Positions 17,349-24,959 of a DNA stretch of 64,000 nucleotides are shown here, in pieces. This stretch comes from Rothia koreensis. GTDB taxonomy: Bacteria > Actinomycetota > Actinomycetes > Actinomycetales > Micrococcaceae. Location: positions 1 through 64,000 of the forward strand of contig NZ_NOIQ01000002.1 of the NCBI RefSeq assembly GCF_004136575.1. The letters are read 5' to 3'. The position numbers and the translations under genes are program-made. Each line of letters opens with the position of its first letter. Position 1 is the stretch's first letter. The notes under the pieces are model-generated. The model saw nothing but the letters and a program-made list of their open reading frames with translations. It was not told the origin of the DNA and searched no databases.

Positions 17349-19055
17349 ATGGCAGAACCTCAGGAGCAGAACCCCGAGCCCCAGACGATGCAGCGGCCGT
17401 GGCTCAAGAATTACAACTCGTACACCTCCGCTGCTCTCGATCTTCCGGAGACCTCTCTGGTTCACGTCCTGGAGAAATCCGTGAGGGAGGCCGGACACCG
17501 TACGGCTCTGGAGTTCTTCGGCGCGACCACGAGCTACACGAGCCTCGGAGAACAGGTCTCGCGCGTGGCCGAAGGGCTGCGGCTCATGGGGGTTCAGGCC
17601 GGTGACCGTGTCGCGCTGATCCTGCCCAATTGTCCGCAACACGTCGTCGCCTTCTACGCGACGCTGAGGTTGGGCGCCGTCGTCGTCGAGCACAATCCCC
17701 TGTACACGGAGGGCGAGCTGCGCCACCAATTCGAGGACCACGGGGCGAAGGTCGCGTTCGTCTGGGACAAGATCGCGGACAAAATCACCAATCAGCCAGA
17801 TGACCTGCGCCCGCGCCAGGTTGTTTCGGTCAACCTGATCGAGGCGATGCCGGGTCACCTCCGGCTTGCCCTCAAGCTTCCCCTCAAGAAATCCCGTGCC
17901 TCCCGCGGGAAGCTGGCGGGTTCCGCCCCGCGCACCACACCGTGGAAGACCCTCCTCAAGAACGATCCGATCGCAGAGGACCACCACCGGCCCACCGCCC
18001 ATGACACGGCGCTTCTTCTGTACACGTCCGGCACCTCCGGAGACCCCAAGGGCGTGATGCTGACCCACCGGAACCTGGAATCCAACGCCCGTATGGGGCA
18101 GGAATGGATCGGTCCGGACGACGACGAGGTCATCTACGGTCTTCTGCCGCTCTTCCACGCGTACGGCATGACTCTCGGTCTGGGCGTCGCCATTGCGGTG
18201 CGTGCCAAGCTCGTGCTCTTCCCGACCGTGGACTTGGACTTGGTGTTCGCCGCCCTGAAGAAGTCCAAGCCGACAATCCTCCCGGCCGTGCCCCCGGTGT
18301 ACCAACGCATGCTGGACATGGCCAACGAGAAGGGGACCGACCTGTCCGGGATCCGCTACTCGGTCTCCGGGGCCATGAATCTGCCGCCCCAGCTCGTTGC
18401 CGACTGGGAAGCGAAGACGGGCGGATACCTGGTCGAAGGCTACGGCCTGACCGAATGCGCGCCGCTCGTGGCCTGCAACCCGCTCAACGACACCCGCCGG
18501 GCCGGGTCCATCGGTACCCCGTTCCCCTCGACCGAGATCCGCATCGTCGACCCGGAATCGCTCCAGGACGTCGCCCGCGGGGAATCGGGAGAGCTGTGGG
18601 TCAAGGGGCCGCAGAGGTTCCGTGGCTACTGGAAGAACGAAGAATCCACCCGGTCGACCGTCACGGAGGACGGCTGGTTGCGGACCGGCGACGTCGTGAC
18701 CATGGACGAGGACGGGTTCCTGTTCGTCGTCGACCGTCTCAAGGAAATCATCATCACCGGTGGGTTCAACGTGACACCGAGCGAGGTCGAGACGGCCCTG
18801 AAGACTTTCGACACGGTCAAGGACGCCGCCGTGGTGGGCATCCCGGCTGACGGCGGAGGCGAAGAAGTCGTCGCGGCCGTCATCATGGCGCCGGGACACG
18901 CCCTCGACGTCGATGCGTTGCGTCAGCATTGCTACACCAAGGTGACCCGCTACAAGGTTCCCCGGCGCATCGTCGAGGTCGAGGACTTCCCGCGCTCGAT
19001 GCTCGGCAAGACCCTGCGGCGGGAAGTCAGGACGTTGGTTCTGGACAGGCTCTGA
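17349..19055 (+). CDS. fadD: Long-chain fatty acid--CoA ligase
   Basis: A 568-residue ANL-superfamily adenylate-forming enzyme that activates fatty acids to acyl-CoA with ATP. The P-loop LLYTSGTSGDPKGVMLTH, the YGLTECAP motif, the hinge region WLRTGD...DRLKEIIITGG and the C-terminal catalytic lysine in SMLGKTLRRE are all intact. The LLPLFHAYGMT and PTILPAVPPVYQRML segments fit FadD-type ligases. It starts at ATG 17349. GGAGG is 20 bp upstream, too far to be a normal RBS. A CAGAAT box 7 bp before the ATG makes leaderless expression possible. Confidence 0.93.
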   Translation: MAEPQEQNPEPQTMQRPWLKNYNSYTSAALDLPETSLVHVLEKSVREAGHRTALEFFGATTSYTSLGEQVSRVAEGLRLMGVQAGDRVALILPNCPQHVVAFYATLRLGAVVVEHNPLYTEGELRHQFEDHGAKVAFVWDKIADKITNQPDDLRPRQVVSVNLIEAMPGHLRLALKLPLKKSRASRGKLAGSAPRTTPWKTLLKNDPIAEDHHRPTAHDTALLLYTSGTSGDPKGVMLTHRNLESNARMGQEWIGPDDDEVIYGLLPLFHAYGMTLGLGVAIAVRAKLVLFPTVDLDLVFAALKKSKPTILPAVPPVYQRMLDMANEKGTDLSGIRYSVSGAMNLPPQLVADWEAKTGGYLVEGYGLTECAPLVACNPLNDTRRAGSIGTPFPSTEIRIVDPESLQDVARGESGELWVKGPQRFRGYWKNEESTRSTVTEDGWLRTGDVVTMDEDGFLFVVDRLKEIIITGGFNVTPSEVETALKTFDTVKDAAVVGIPADGGGEEVVAAVIMAPGHALDVDALRQHCYTKVTRYKVPRRIVEVEDFPRSMLGKTLRREVRTLVLDRL

Positions 19056-19082
19056 TCAGGTCGGCAGACGGCCGGAACGGAA

Positions 19083-19124
19083 CGAGGCCCGCGGCACCTT
19101 CCTCGGAAAGTGCCGCGGGCCTCG
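19083..19124. terminator. Bidirectional terminator between fadD and metI
   Basis: A perfect 15-bp inverted repeat (19083-19097 and 19110-19124) lies in the 98-bp gap between convergent genes. Confidence 0.85.
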
Positions 19125-19153
19125 TGCTTCGGTGGGAGGCGTCCCCAGGTGGA

Positions 19154-19864
19154 CTATCGCCGCATGATCTTGCGGGCGAGCCAGTTGCCGAAGAGCTGCA
19201 CGAACTGGACCATCACGATGATGATCAGCACGGACGCCATCGTGATGTCCCAGTTGAACCGCTGGTACCCCTTGGACAGGGCGTAGTCACCGAGTCCGCC
19301 GGCACCGATGTAACCGGCCATCGCGGACATGTCCACGACGCCGATCAGCAGGAACGTGTAGCCCAGCACCAGCGGGCCGAGGGCCTCCGGAAGAATCACC
19401 GAGAACATGATGCGCGCCTTGGACGCACCCATGGCCCTGGCCGCCTCGATCACACCGGGGTCGATCGAGACCAGGTTCTGCTCGACGATGCGGGCCACCG
19501 CGAAGACGGCCGCGACGACCATGCCGAAGACCGCGGCCTTCATTTCGATGGTCGTTCCGATCGTGGCCAGCATGACCGGTCCCAGCGCGACCAGCAGGAT
19601 GATGAAGGGGATCGGGCGCACGAAATTGACCACGAGGTTCAGCACGAAATTCAACGGCCGATTCTGGAGGATGTTCCCGCGCCGGGTCGTGTACAGAAGC
19701 AGCCCGATCAGGAAGCCTCCGATGCCGGCGATGACCATGGTGATGGCGACCATCTGGATGGTCTCGAGCGTGGCCTGGAGCAGCTCCGGGCGGACTTCAG
19801 CCCAGTCGGTCTTGGGCTTCGCCTCGAGCGTGGCCGCGATGAGGGAGTGGGAGTTCAGCGTCAT
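19154..19864 (-). CDS. metI: Methionine ABC transporter permease
   Basis: A 236-residue inner-membrane permease with about five hydrophobic spans. The conserved EAA-type loop EAARAMGASKARIMFSVILPEA contacts the ATPase MetN. Segments FVRPIPFIILLVALGP and VDMSAMAGYIGAGGLGDYAL are hallmarks of MetI. Its ATG overlaps the metN stop as TGATG, showing translational coupling. The gene set metQ-metN-metI imports methionine. Confidence 0.95.
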   Translation of the reverse strand: MTLNSHSLIAATLEAKPKTDWAEVRPELLQATLETIQMVAITMVIAGIGGFLIGLLLYTTRRGNILQNRPLNFVLNLVVNFVRPIPFIILLVALGPVMLATIGTTIEMKAAVFGMVVAAVFAVARIVEQNLVSIDPGVIEAARAMGASKARIMFSVILPEALGPLVLGYTFLLIGVVDMSAMAGYIGAGGLGDYALSKGYQRFNWDITMASVLIIIVMVQFVQLFGNWLARKIMRR

Positions 19865-20922
19865 CAGGCGCGCACCTCCTGGACGTTGGTCACGAGTTTG
19901 AGCTGTTCGACGGCGGCGTCCACCGCGGAGATTTCGCCCAACAGCTCGAGAGTGAGTTTGCCGTAGGTGCGGCCCTGAAGGGTTTCGAGCCCGCCCTCGA
20001 CAATGTTGAAACGCACCTTGCGGTCACCGAGTTTCGACAGGACGTCGCCGAGATCGGTGTGGTCCGTGACCTCGACGCTCACGAGGTACCCCTTGTGCCG
20101 TTCGATCAGTTCCGACGCGCGGTCGCCCGAGGGCGTCGGCTTGACCGTGGTCGAGACGAAGCGGCGTGCCGGGGCGGTCTGCGGGTTCGAGAAGACGTCG
20201 TAGACGTTTCCTTCCTCCACGACCTTCCCGTTCTCCATGACCGCCACGCGATCGGCGATGGACGCGACCACGTCCATTTCGTGCGTGATCACGACGACCG
20301 TGATCCCGAGCTCCTCGTTGACCTTCTTGAGCAGCCCCAGGACTTCCTCGGTGGTCTCCGGGTCCAAGGCGGACGTCGATTCGTCGGCGAGCAGCAGCGA
20401 CGGCTCGTTCGCGAGCGAACGGGCGATGCCGACCCTCTGCTTCTGGCCGCCCGAGAGCTGTTCGGGATAGCTTTTGGCCCGCGAACCCAGTCCGACGAAT
20501 TCCAGCAGTTCCTGGACCCGCTTCCTGCGCCGGGCAGCAGGCCACCCGGCGACCTTGAGCGGGAAGTCGACATTGCCGGCGACCGTCTTGGAATTCATCA
20601 GATTGAACTGTTGGAAGATCATGCCGATGTTCGTTCGGGCCTTGCGCAACTCGGGTTCCTTGGCTCCCGAGATCGTGGTGTCCTCCACGGTCAGTGTCCC
20701 GGATGTCGTCGATTCCAGGCCGTTGATCAGGCGGACCAGGGTGGATTTCCCCGCGCCCGAATAGCCGATGATCGCGTAGATCTGTCCTCGCCCGATCCTG
20801 AGCGAGACGTCGTCCACGGCTCTGACGGGGGTCTTCCCGGTCCTGAACACCTTGGTGACGTGATCGAGGACCACCATGTCCGAGGAGTGCGCCTCGGACA
20901 CGGGACTCGTGTGCTCGGTCAT
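19864..20922 (-). CDS. metN: Methionine ABC transporter ATP-binding protein
   Basis: A 352-residue ABC ATPase. Walker A GYSGAGKST, signature LSGGQKQR, Walker B LLLADEST and the H-loop VVITHEMDV are intact. A C-terminal NIL regulatory domain (about residues 260-350) follows. In characterised MetN proteins that domain binds methionine and inhibits transport. The start ATG 20922 has AAGGAAAG in front; an upstream in-frame extension is rejected on that ground. Confidence 0.95.
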   Translation of the reverse strand: MTEHTSPVSEAHSSDMVVLDHVTKVFRTGKTPVRAVDDVSLRIGRGQIYAIIGYSGAGKSTLVRLINGLESTTSGTLTVEDTTISGAKEPELRKARTNIGMIFQQFNLMNSKTVAGNVDFPLKVAGWPAARRRKRVQELLEFVGLGSRAKSYPEQLSGGQKQRVGIARSLANEPSLLLADESTSALDPETTEEVLGLLKKVNEELGITVVVITHEMDVVASIADRVAVMENGKVVEEGNVYDVFSNPQTAPARRFVSTTVKPTPSGDRASELIERHKGYLVSVEVTDHTDLGDVLSKLGDRKVRFNIVEGGLETLQGRTYGKLTLELLGEISAVDAAVEQLKLVTNVQEVRA

Positions 20923-20976
20923 GTGCTTTCCTTGCTTGTCGGTTGTTTCGGCCTGCGTGGTTGCGGTGCCGTGAGC

Positions 20977-21024
20977 GCGTTCGACGCCGGTCGGCAGCGG
21001 CACTGCCTGACCGGCGTCGAACGC
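20977..21024 (-). terminator. Intercistronic hairpin between metQ and metN
   Basis: A perfect 16-bp inverted repeat (20977-20992 and 21009-21024), with an inner 5-bp extension GGCAG/CTGCC, lies 30 bp after the metQ stop and before metN. It probably works as a partial terminator or a 3' end stabiliser, so that metQ mRNA is more abundant than metNI, as is usual for binding proteins. Confidence 0.75.
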
Positions 21025-21053
21025 GGAGGAGGAATCCTGGGACGAAGGAACGA

Positions 21054-21950
21054 CTACTTGTCCTTTTCCTTGTCCTTGTTCTCGTCCTCGAGCTTCTTCT
21101 GGACATCGCGCAGCTTCTGGACGTCGGTGTCGACGACCACGGCGGTGTTCTTGGACGACTTCTGCTGTGCGTCCTGAACGGGCTGGCTGCGGTAGATGTC
21201 GATGATCTTCTTGTACGTCTCGTTGTCCTCCTGGCCCTTCTGGGCGACGAACAGGTTGACGTACGGAAGGGCGGAATCCTGGGAAGCATCGTCCTGGAAC
21301 AGTGCGTTCTTCGGGTCCAGGTTGGCGTCGTCAAGGAAGTCGTTGTTGACCACGGAGCCATCGACCGACGACATCGATGCGACGGTCTGGTTCGCCTCGA
21401 CCGCGGTGACGTTGACCTTGGAATTGTCCTTGTCGACGTCGTTCTCGGTCGGCTGCAGGGTATCGCTCTTGAGCTTCAGAAGGCCTGCCGACTTGAGAAC
21501 GTTGATGGCACGGGCCTCGTTGACGGCGTCATTCGGGATGGCGATCTTGCCGCCCTCGGGGATCTCATCGACCGACTTGTGGTTCTTGGAGTAGAGACCC
21601 ATGGGGAAGATCGCGGTGGGTCCGACGATCTGGAGGTCGTCATCGTTGTCCACGTTGTAGTTCGCCAGGTAGGAGATGTGCTGGAACCAGTTGAGGTCCA
21701 CCTGCCCCTGCGTCAACTGGGGATTGGCCTCGGTGTAGTTGTCCAGTTCCTTGTACTCGATGTCGATGTCCTGTTTTGCGGCTTCTTCCTTCAGGACCTT
21801 GTTGACCTCCATCTCCTTGGCGATGGCGATCTTCACGACCGTCTTTCCGTCTTTGGTCTCCGGGCCGCTGGGTGTGTCATTGCCGCCGCACGCGGCAAGC
21901 CCGAGGGCCAAGGGAACGATCGCCAGGAGGGCGCCAAGTTTTTTCTTCAC
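21054..21950 (-). CDS. metQ: Methionine-binding lipoprotein
   Basis: A 298-residue NlpA/MetQ family substrate-binding lipoprotein. It has a signal peptide with lipobox LGLAACGG (lipidated Cys near residue 21), then the family segments VVKIAIAKEMEVNKVLKEEA, DLNWFQHISYL, GKIAIPNDAVNEARAINVL and a Lys/Asp/Glu-rich C-terminal tail. It starts with GTG. It is the first gene of metQ-(hairpin)-metN-metI and has a leader of over 50 nt containing the inverted repeat at 22003-22077. Methionine or a related compound is the likely ligand. Confidence 0.95.
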   Translation of the reverse strand: MKKKLGALLAIVPLALGLAACGGNDTPSGPETKDGKTVVKIAIAKEMEVNKVLKEEAAKQDIDIEYKELDNYTEANPQLTQGQVDLNWFQHISYLANYNVDNDDDLQIVGPTAIFPMGLYSKNHKSVDEIPEGGKIAIPNDAVNEARAINVLKSAGLLKLKSDTLQPTENDVDKDNSKVNVTAVEANQTVASMSSVDGSVVNNDFLDDANLDPKNALFQDDASQDSALPYVNLFVAQKGQEDNETYKKIIDIYRSQPVQDAQQKSSKNTAVVVDTDVQKLRDVQKKLEDENKDKEKDK

Positions 21951-22002
21951 GGCTATGAATCTCTCTACTCGGTGCGATGATCTGCGGGGTGATTCGACGG
22001 GG

Positions 22003-22077
22003 CGCGACCGGTGGCCCGGAGTGCCCGCCTGTCAGCCCCAATTACATCACGCGTCGTCCCCAGCGCCACCAGTCGCG
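22003..22077 (-). promoter_or_regulatory. Structured leader of metQNI
   Basis: On the minus strand the arms GCGACTGGTGG and CCACCGGTCGC pair over 11 bp (one G-U) plus one flanking pair, enclosing about 50 nt with smaller self-complementary parts. The structure ends 54 nt before the metQ start. It does not match the SAM-I, SAM-II or SAM-IV consensus I know, so I do not call a riboswitch. The rest of 21951-22213 shows nothing recognisable. Confidence 0.35.
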
Positions 22078-22213
22078 GGGATGTGTAGCGCCGCCTTACG
22101 CGCCACGTCACAATGCGAAATATTTGGTGGGGGATGGGATTCGCTCCCGAGATGATGCCCGAGGCGGCATGCGAATTTTTCGCCGGATCGGCATCCTGGG
22201 TGCGACGAAGCCA

Positions 22214-22263
22214 TGAACATATGTTCAGAACGGTTGTGCGATGTCGCAATTCGCGTTTAGGCT
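22214..22263 (+). promoter_or_regulatory. Palindromic operator and promoter of the polyol permease
   Basis: TGAACATATGTTCA (22214-22227) is a perfect 14-bp palindrome. It lies just upstream of TTGTGC (22234-22239), an 18-bp spacer and TAGGCT (22258-22263), which fit -35 and -10 boxes. The palindrome centre would be near -49, a position usual for an activator. A related sequence precedes the tetritol dehydrogenase gene (37338-37351). Confidence 0.6.
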
Positions 22264-22375
22264 AACCGCATGCGTGTGGGACGTCTCACGTCATTCGGTT
22301 CTTCGTGAATGACGAGCGACTCACCGCGGAGTTTGTCAACGGGGACGAGCGTCGAGCCCCAAGAAGGAGCACCTT

Positions 22376-23797
22376 ATGTCTTCCACTGCCGATTCTTCGG
22401 TACCTCTCAAGGTCGAAGGGCATTACCTCGACCGTATCGGCATACCTTCGGTCCTCAAATGGGGCTTCCTCGGAGTCCTCCTGTTCATGACCGGTTTGGG
22501 TGTCGAGTCGAACATCCTCACCCCTCACCTCGTCGAAGTCCTGCACAGCCCCGAGAGCGCGGTTGCGGGCATTATCGCTTCGTACTCGCTCGCCGTGGCC
22601 GTGGGCAGCTACCTCTCGGGAGCGCTGTCCGACCTCATCGGACCCAAGAGGGTCATGCTCATCGGCTTCCTGGTCTGGGCCGTTTTCCAGGTCGGATTCA
22701 TCCTGGCGATGGCCAGTGGGATCTTCTGGCTCGTTGCGGTCACCTACTTCCTGCGCGGGTTCGGGATGCCTCTGTTCACCTTCTCGTTCCTGGTGTGGGT
22801 CAACATCACGGCGCTCAAGTCCAAGGCGGGAACGGCGATCGGTTGGTTCTACGTCATGTTCACCGGTGGTCTGCCGACCCTTGGCTCGCTGGTGGCAATC
22901 GGCGCCATCCCCGCCTTCGGTGGGGGAACCATCGGCGAGACCGGGGCAATCATCTTCTCCTGCCTCCTCAACGTCATCGGCTTCCTGCTGGTCTGGTTCG
23001 GGTGCCACGATTCGAAGGGCAAGCGTCGCATCGCTCCCGAGGGAGAAACCGCTTCCCAGGTGATCTTCTCGGGCCTGCGCCTGACCTTCACCAACACGAA
23101 GGTCCTCCAGGGTTTCCTGGTCCGACTGATCAACACCGCGCCGGAGTTCGGCATGTTCATCATCATGCCGGCGGTCATCAGCACGACGCTGGGGTGGGGC
23201 CAGTCCCGATGGCTCGCGATGACGGTGTGCGTCTACGCGGGAAACATTCTGTTCAACGCGTTCTTCGGCAACCTGGGCGACCGGCTCGGCTGGGTCACCA
23301 CGGTGCGCTGGTTCGGTGTGTTCGCCTCGGCGGTCTCGCTGCTGGCCTGGTGGTACGTGCCCCATATGGTGCCCGCGGGATCGAACTGGGGGTACATCCT
23401 CTCCGTGATCGCCGGTATTTGCTACGGCATCTTCCTGGCCGGGTTCGTTCCCATGGGGGCGATCATGCCGGCCAATGCTCCCGAACACCGGGGTGCGGCC
23501 ATGGCGATGTACACGACGGCGGCCGGTGGCGCGACGTTCCTCGGCACGGCCGTGGTTGCCGTGGTCCTCAACATTACGGGAGCCATGGGCATGAGCACTT
23601 TCGCCCAGAACTCGACCGTGATCTGGGCATTCGTCGCCCTCTACGGTTGCGCGTTCATCATGGTCGGCCACCTGCGTACCGAGCAGGACGACCCGGAGCA
23701 CCGCCGCAAGATCAAGGAAGCGGATACTCAGGCCCTCGCGATCCAGGAGGCCAATGAGAATCACGTGACCATTCAGGACTCGACCAGTCGAGACTGA
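22376..23797 (+). CDS. Polyol permease, MFS (RbtT/DalT/CsbX-like)
   Basis: A 473-residue, twelve-helix major facilitator of the polyol permease group, whose known members import ribitol, D-arabinitol or related sugar alcohols with protons. Family-like segments are IGIPSVLKWGFLGVLLFMTGLGVESN, YLSGALSDLIGPKRVM and MPLFTFSFLVWVN (each only partly quoted). The hydrophilic C-terminus is long. The RBS AAGAAGGAG is strong. The gene stands alone, but the palindrome upstream links it to the polyol catabolic island at 36-46 kb, which lacks a transporter. Confidence 0.85.
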   Translation: MSSTADSSVPLKVEGHYLDRIGIPSVLKWGFLGVLLFMTGLGVESNILTPHLVEVLHSPESAVAGIIASYSLAVAVGSYLSGALSDLIGPKRVMLIGFLVWAVFQVGFILAMASGIFWLVAVTYFLRGFGMPLFTFSFLVWVNITALKSKAGTAIGWFYVMFTGGLPTLGSLVAIGAIPAFGGGTIGETGAIIFSCLLNVIGFLLVWFGCHDSKGKRRIAPEGETASQVIFSGLRLTFTNTKVLQGFLVRLINTAPEFGMFIIMPAVISTTLGWGQSRWLAMTVCVYAGNILFNAFFGNLGDRLGWVTTVRWFGVFASAVSLLAWWYVPHMVPAGSNWGYILSVIAGICYGIFLAGFVPMGAIMPANAPEHRGAAMAMYTTAAGGATFLGTAVVAVVLNITGAMGMSTFAQNSTVIWAFVALYGCAFIMVGHLRTEQDDPEHRRKIKEADTQALAIQEANENHVTIQDSTSRD

Positions 23798-23838
23798 CTG
23801 TCCGGACCGCGATTGAGCGGTCGCGGTGACTTTCACTG

Positions 23839-23888
23839 ACGACGACGCCCCCGCGCAACCGCTTCGGTTGTCGCGGGGGCGTCGTCGT
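23839..23888. terminator. Bidirectional terminator after the polyol permease
   Basis: A long inverted repeat (about 20 paired bases with one bulged T, loop GCTTC) lies between the convergent stops at 23797 and 23899. Confidence 0.85.
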
Positions 23889-23898
23889 TGGTGCGACC

Positions 23899-24687
23899 TC
23901 AGAGCGTGCCCGGGTAGGCGCCTCCGTCGAGAAGAATGTTCTGGCCAGTGAGGTACCCGGCATCCTCGGAGCAGAGAAAGGCGCAGACTGCCCCGAATTC
24001 CTCGGGATTTCCGTACCGGCCTGCCGGTATGGCGGCTTTCTCCTCTTCGTCCAGCTCGTTTCGGCTCCTGCCGCTGCTTTCGGCTTGGGCATCAAGGGTG
24101 TCTATGAGGCGTTGGGTCGCGAATGTGCCAGGCAGCAGGTTGTTGATGGTGACTCCGCGGGAAGCGACACGCGGCTGCCTGGCCAGACCGGCGACGAACC
24201 CCGTGAGCCCTCCCCGTGCTCCGTTGGACAGCCCCAGCTCGGGGATGGGCGCCTTGACGGCGGACGAGGTGATGTTGACGATCCTTCCGAATCCTCGTTC
24301 GGCCATGTGGTCGACGGTCGCCTTGATCAGTGAAATCGGGGTGAGCATGTTCTGCTTCAGGGCCGACGCCCACTCGCCCGTGCCCCAGTTCCTGAAGTCT
24401 CCCGGGGGCGGGCCTCCGGCATTGGTGACCAGAATGTCGACCTGTTCGCAGGAGTCGATCAGTGTTCCTTGGACATCGTCGTCGGTGACATCACCGTGAA
24501 CGGGCAGGATCTGACTCTTCGGGGCGACGGCCCGCAGCTTCTCGGCGGCCTCTTCGAGCGACGCTCGGTCCCTTCCGTTGATCACCACGTTCGCACCGTG
24601 TCGCGCGAGAGCTTCTGCGCAGCCGTAGCCGAGTCCTCTGCTCGCGGCACAGACGATGGCCCAGCGGCCCGTTATTCCATAATCCAT
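23899..24687 (-). CDS. SDR family oxidoreductase lacking the YxxxK motif
   Basis: A 262-residue short-chain dehydrogenase/reductase fold protein. The cofactor loop is present as CAASRGLGYG and NAGGPPPG follows. At the expected active-site Tyr-x-x-x-Lys the sequence reads LGLSNGARGGL, so Tyr and Lys are absent. This is a known SDR subgroup often labelled 3-oxoacyl-ACP reductase, with an uncertain reaction. It is the last gene of a minus-strand unit with the transporter (24960-26462) and a 43-residue ORF, beside the flavin-dependent catabolic genes. AAGGAGG precedes the ATG. Confidence 0.85.
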   Translation of the reverse strand: MDYGITGRWAIVCAASRGLGYGCAEALARHGANVVINGRDRASLEEAAEKLRAVAPKSQILPVHGDVTDDDVQGTLIDSCEQVDILVTNAGGPPPGDFRNWGTGEWASALKQNMLTPISLIKATVDHMAERGFGRIVNITSSAVKAPIPELGLSNGARGGLTGFVAGLARQPRVASRGVTINNLLPGTFATQRLIDTLDAQAESSGRSRNELDEEEKAAIPAGRYGNPEEFGAVCAFLCSEDAGYLTGQNILLDGGAYPGTL

Positions 24688-24725
24688 GAGTCCTCCTTGT
24701 CGCCCACCCTGGGCGGACGCACCGA

Positions 24726-24754
24726 GGCCGGGGCCGACATGATCGGCCCCGGCC
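24726..24754 (-). terminator. Hairpin between the 43-residue ORF and the SDR gene
   Basis: A perfect 12-bp stem (24726-24737 and 24743-24754) with loop CATGA begins 13 bp after the small ORF stop. It can act as a partial terminator that makes the small ORF more abundant than the SDR. Confidence 0.7.
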
Positions 24755-24766
24755 CGAGCCGTTGGT

Positions 24767-24898
24767 TTACCATTCAGGGCGCTCGTCGAGGATCAGTCCC
24801 TCCCAAGGCAGGGATCGGATGTTCCCGAAGAACGTGGACGCCGAGGGGTAGGCGTCCAGGGAGGCAAGCGTGGTCTGGGGTGCTGAGGTCGAGTACAT
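24767..24898 (-). CDS. Small ORF of 43 residues in the catabolic island
   Basis: The peptide begins MYSTSAPQTTLASLDAYPSA and ends GLILDERPEW, with STFFGNIRSLPWE between. It follows an excellent RBS, AGGAGGA, with 5-6 bp spacing, and lies 61 bp after the transporter stop in the same direction. It has no transmembrane helix, no Cys and no signal peptide. The C-terminal half is rich in aromatic and acidic residues. I do not recognise it. It could be a small enzyme subunit, a regulator or a modified peptide precursor; no peptide-modifying enzyme is nearby. Confidence 0.6.
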   Translation of the reverse strand: MYSTSAPQTTLASLDAYPSASTFFGNIRSLPWEGLILDERPEW

Positions 24899-24959
24899 GG
24901 TGTCCTCCTGGGGTGTGTTGTATCGGACGTGTTTGTGATCGGTTCGGGAATCAGAGGCC

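Noticed and set aside
21951-22260. SAM riboswitch before metQNI
   Set aside because: I could not find the core sequence of SAM-I, SAM-II or SAM-IV. Only a long inverted repeat is visible, so it is reported as a structured leader.
24767-24898. Lasso peptide, mycofactocin or PQQ precursor
   Set aside because: No radical SAM, cyclase, protease or chaperone gene is nearby and the sequence lacks the conserved leader or C-terminal residues of those families.
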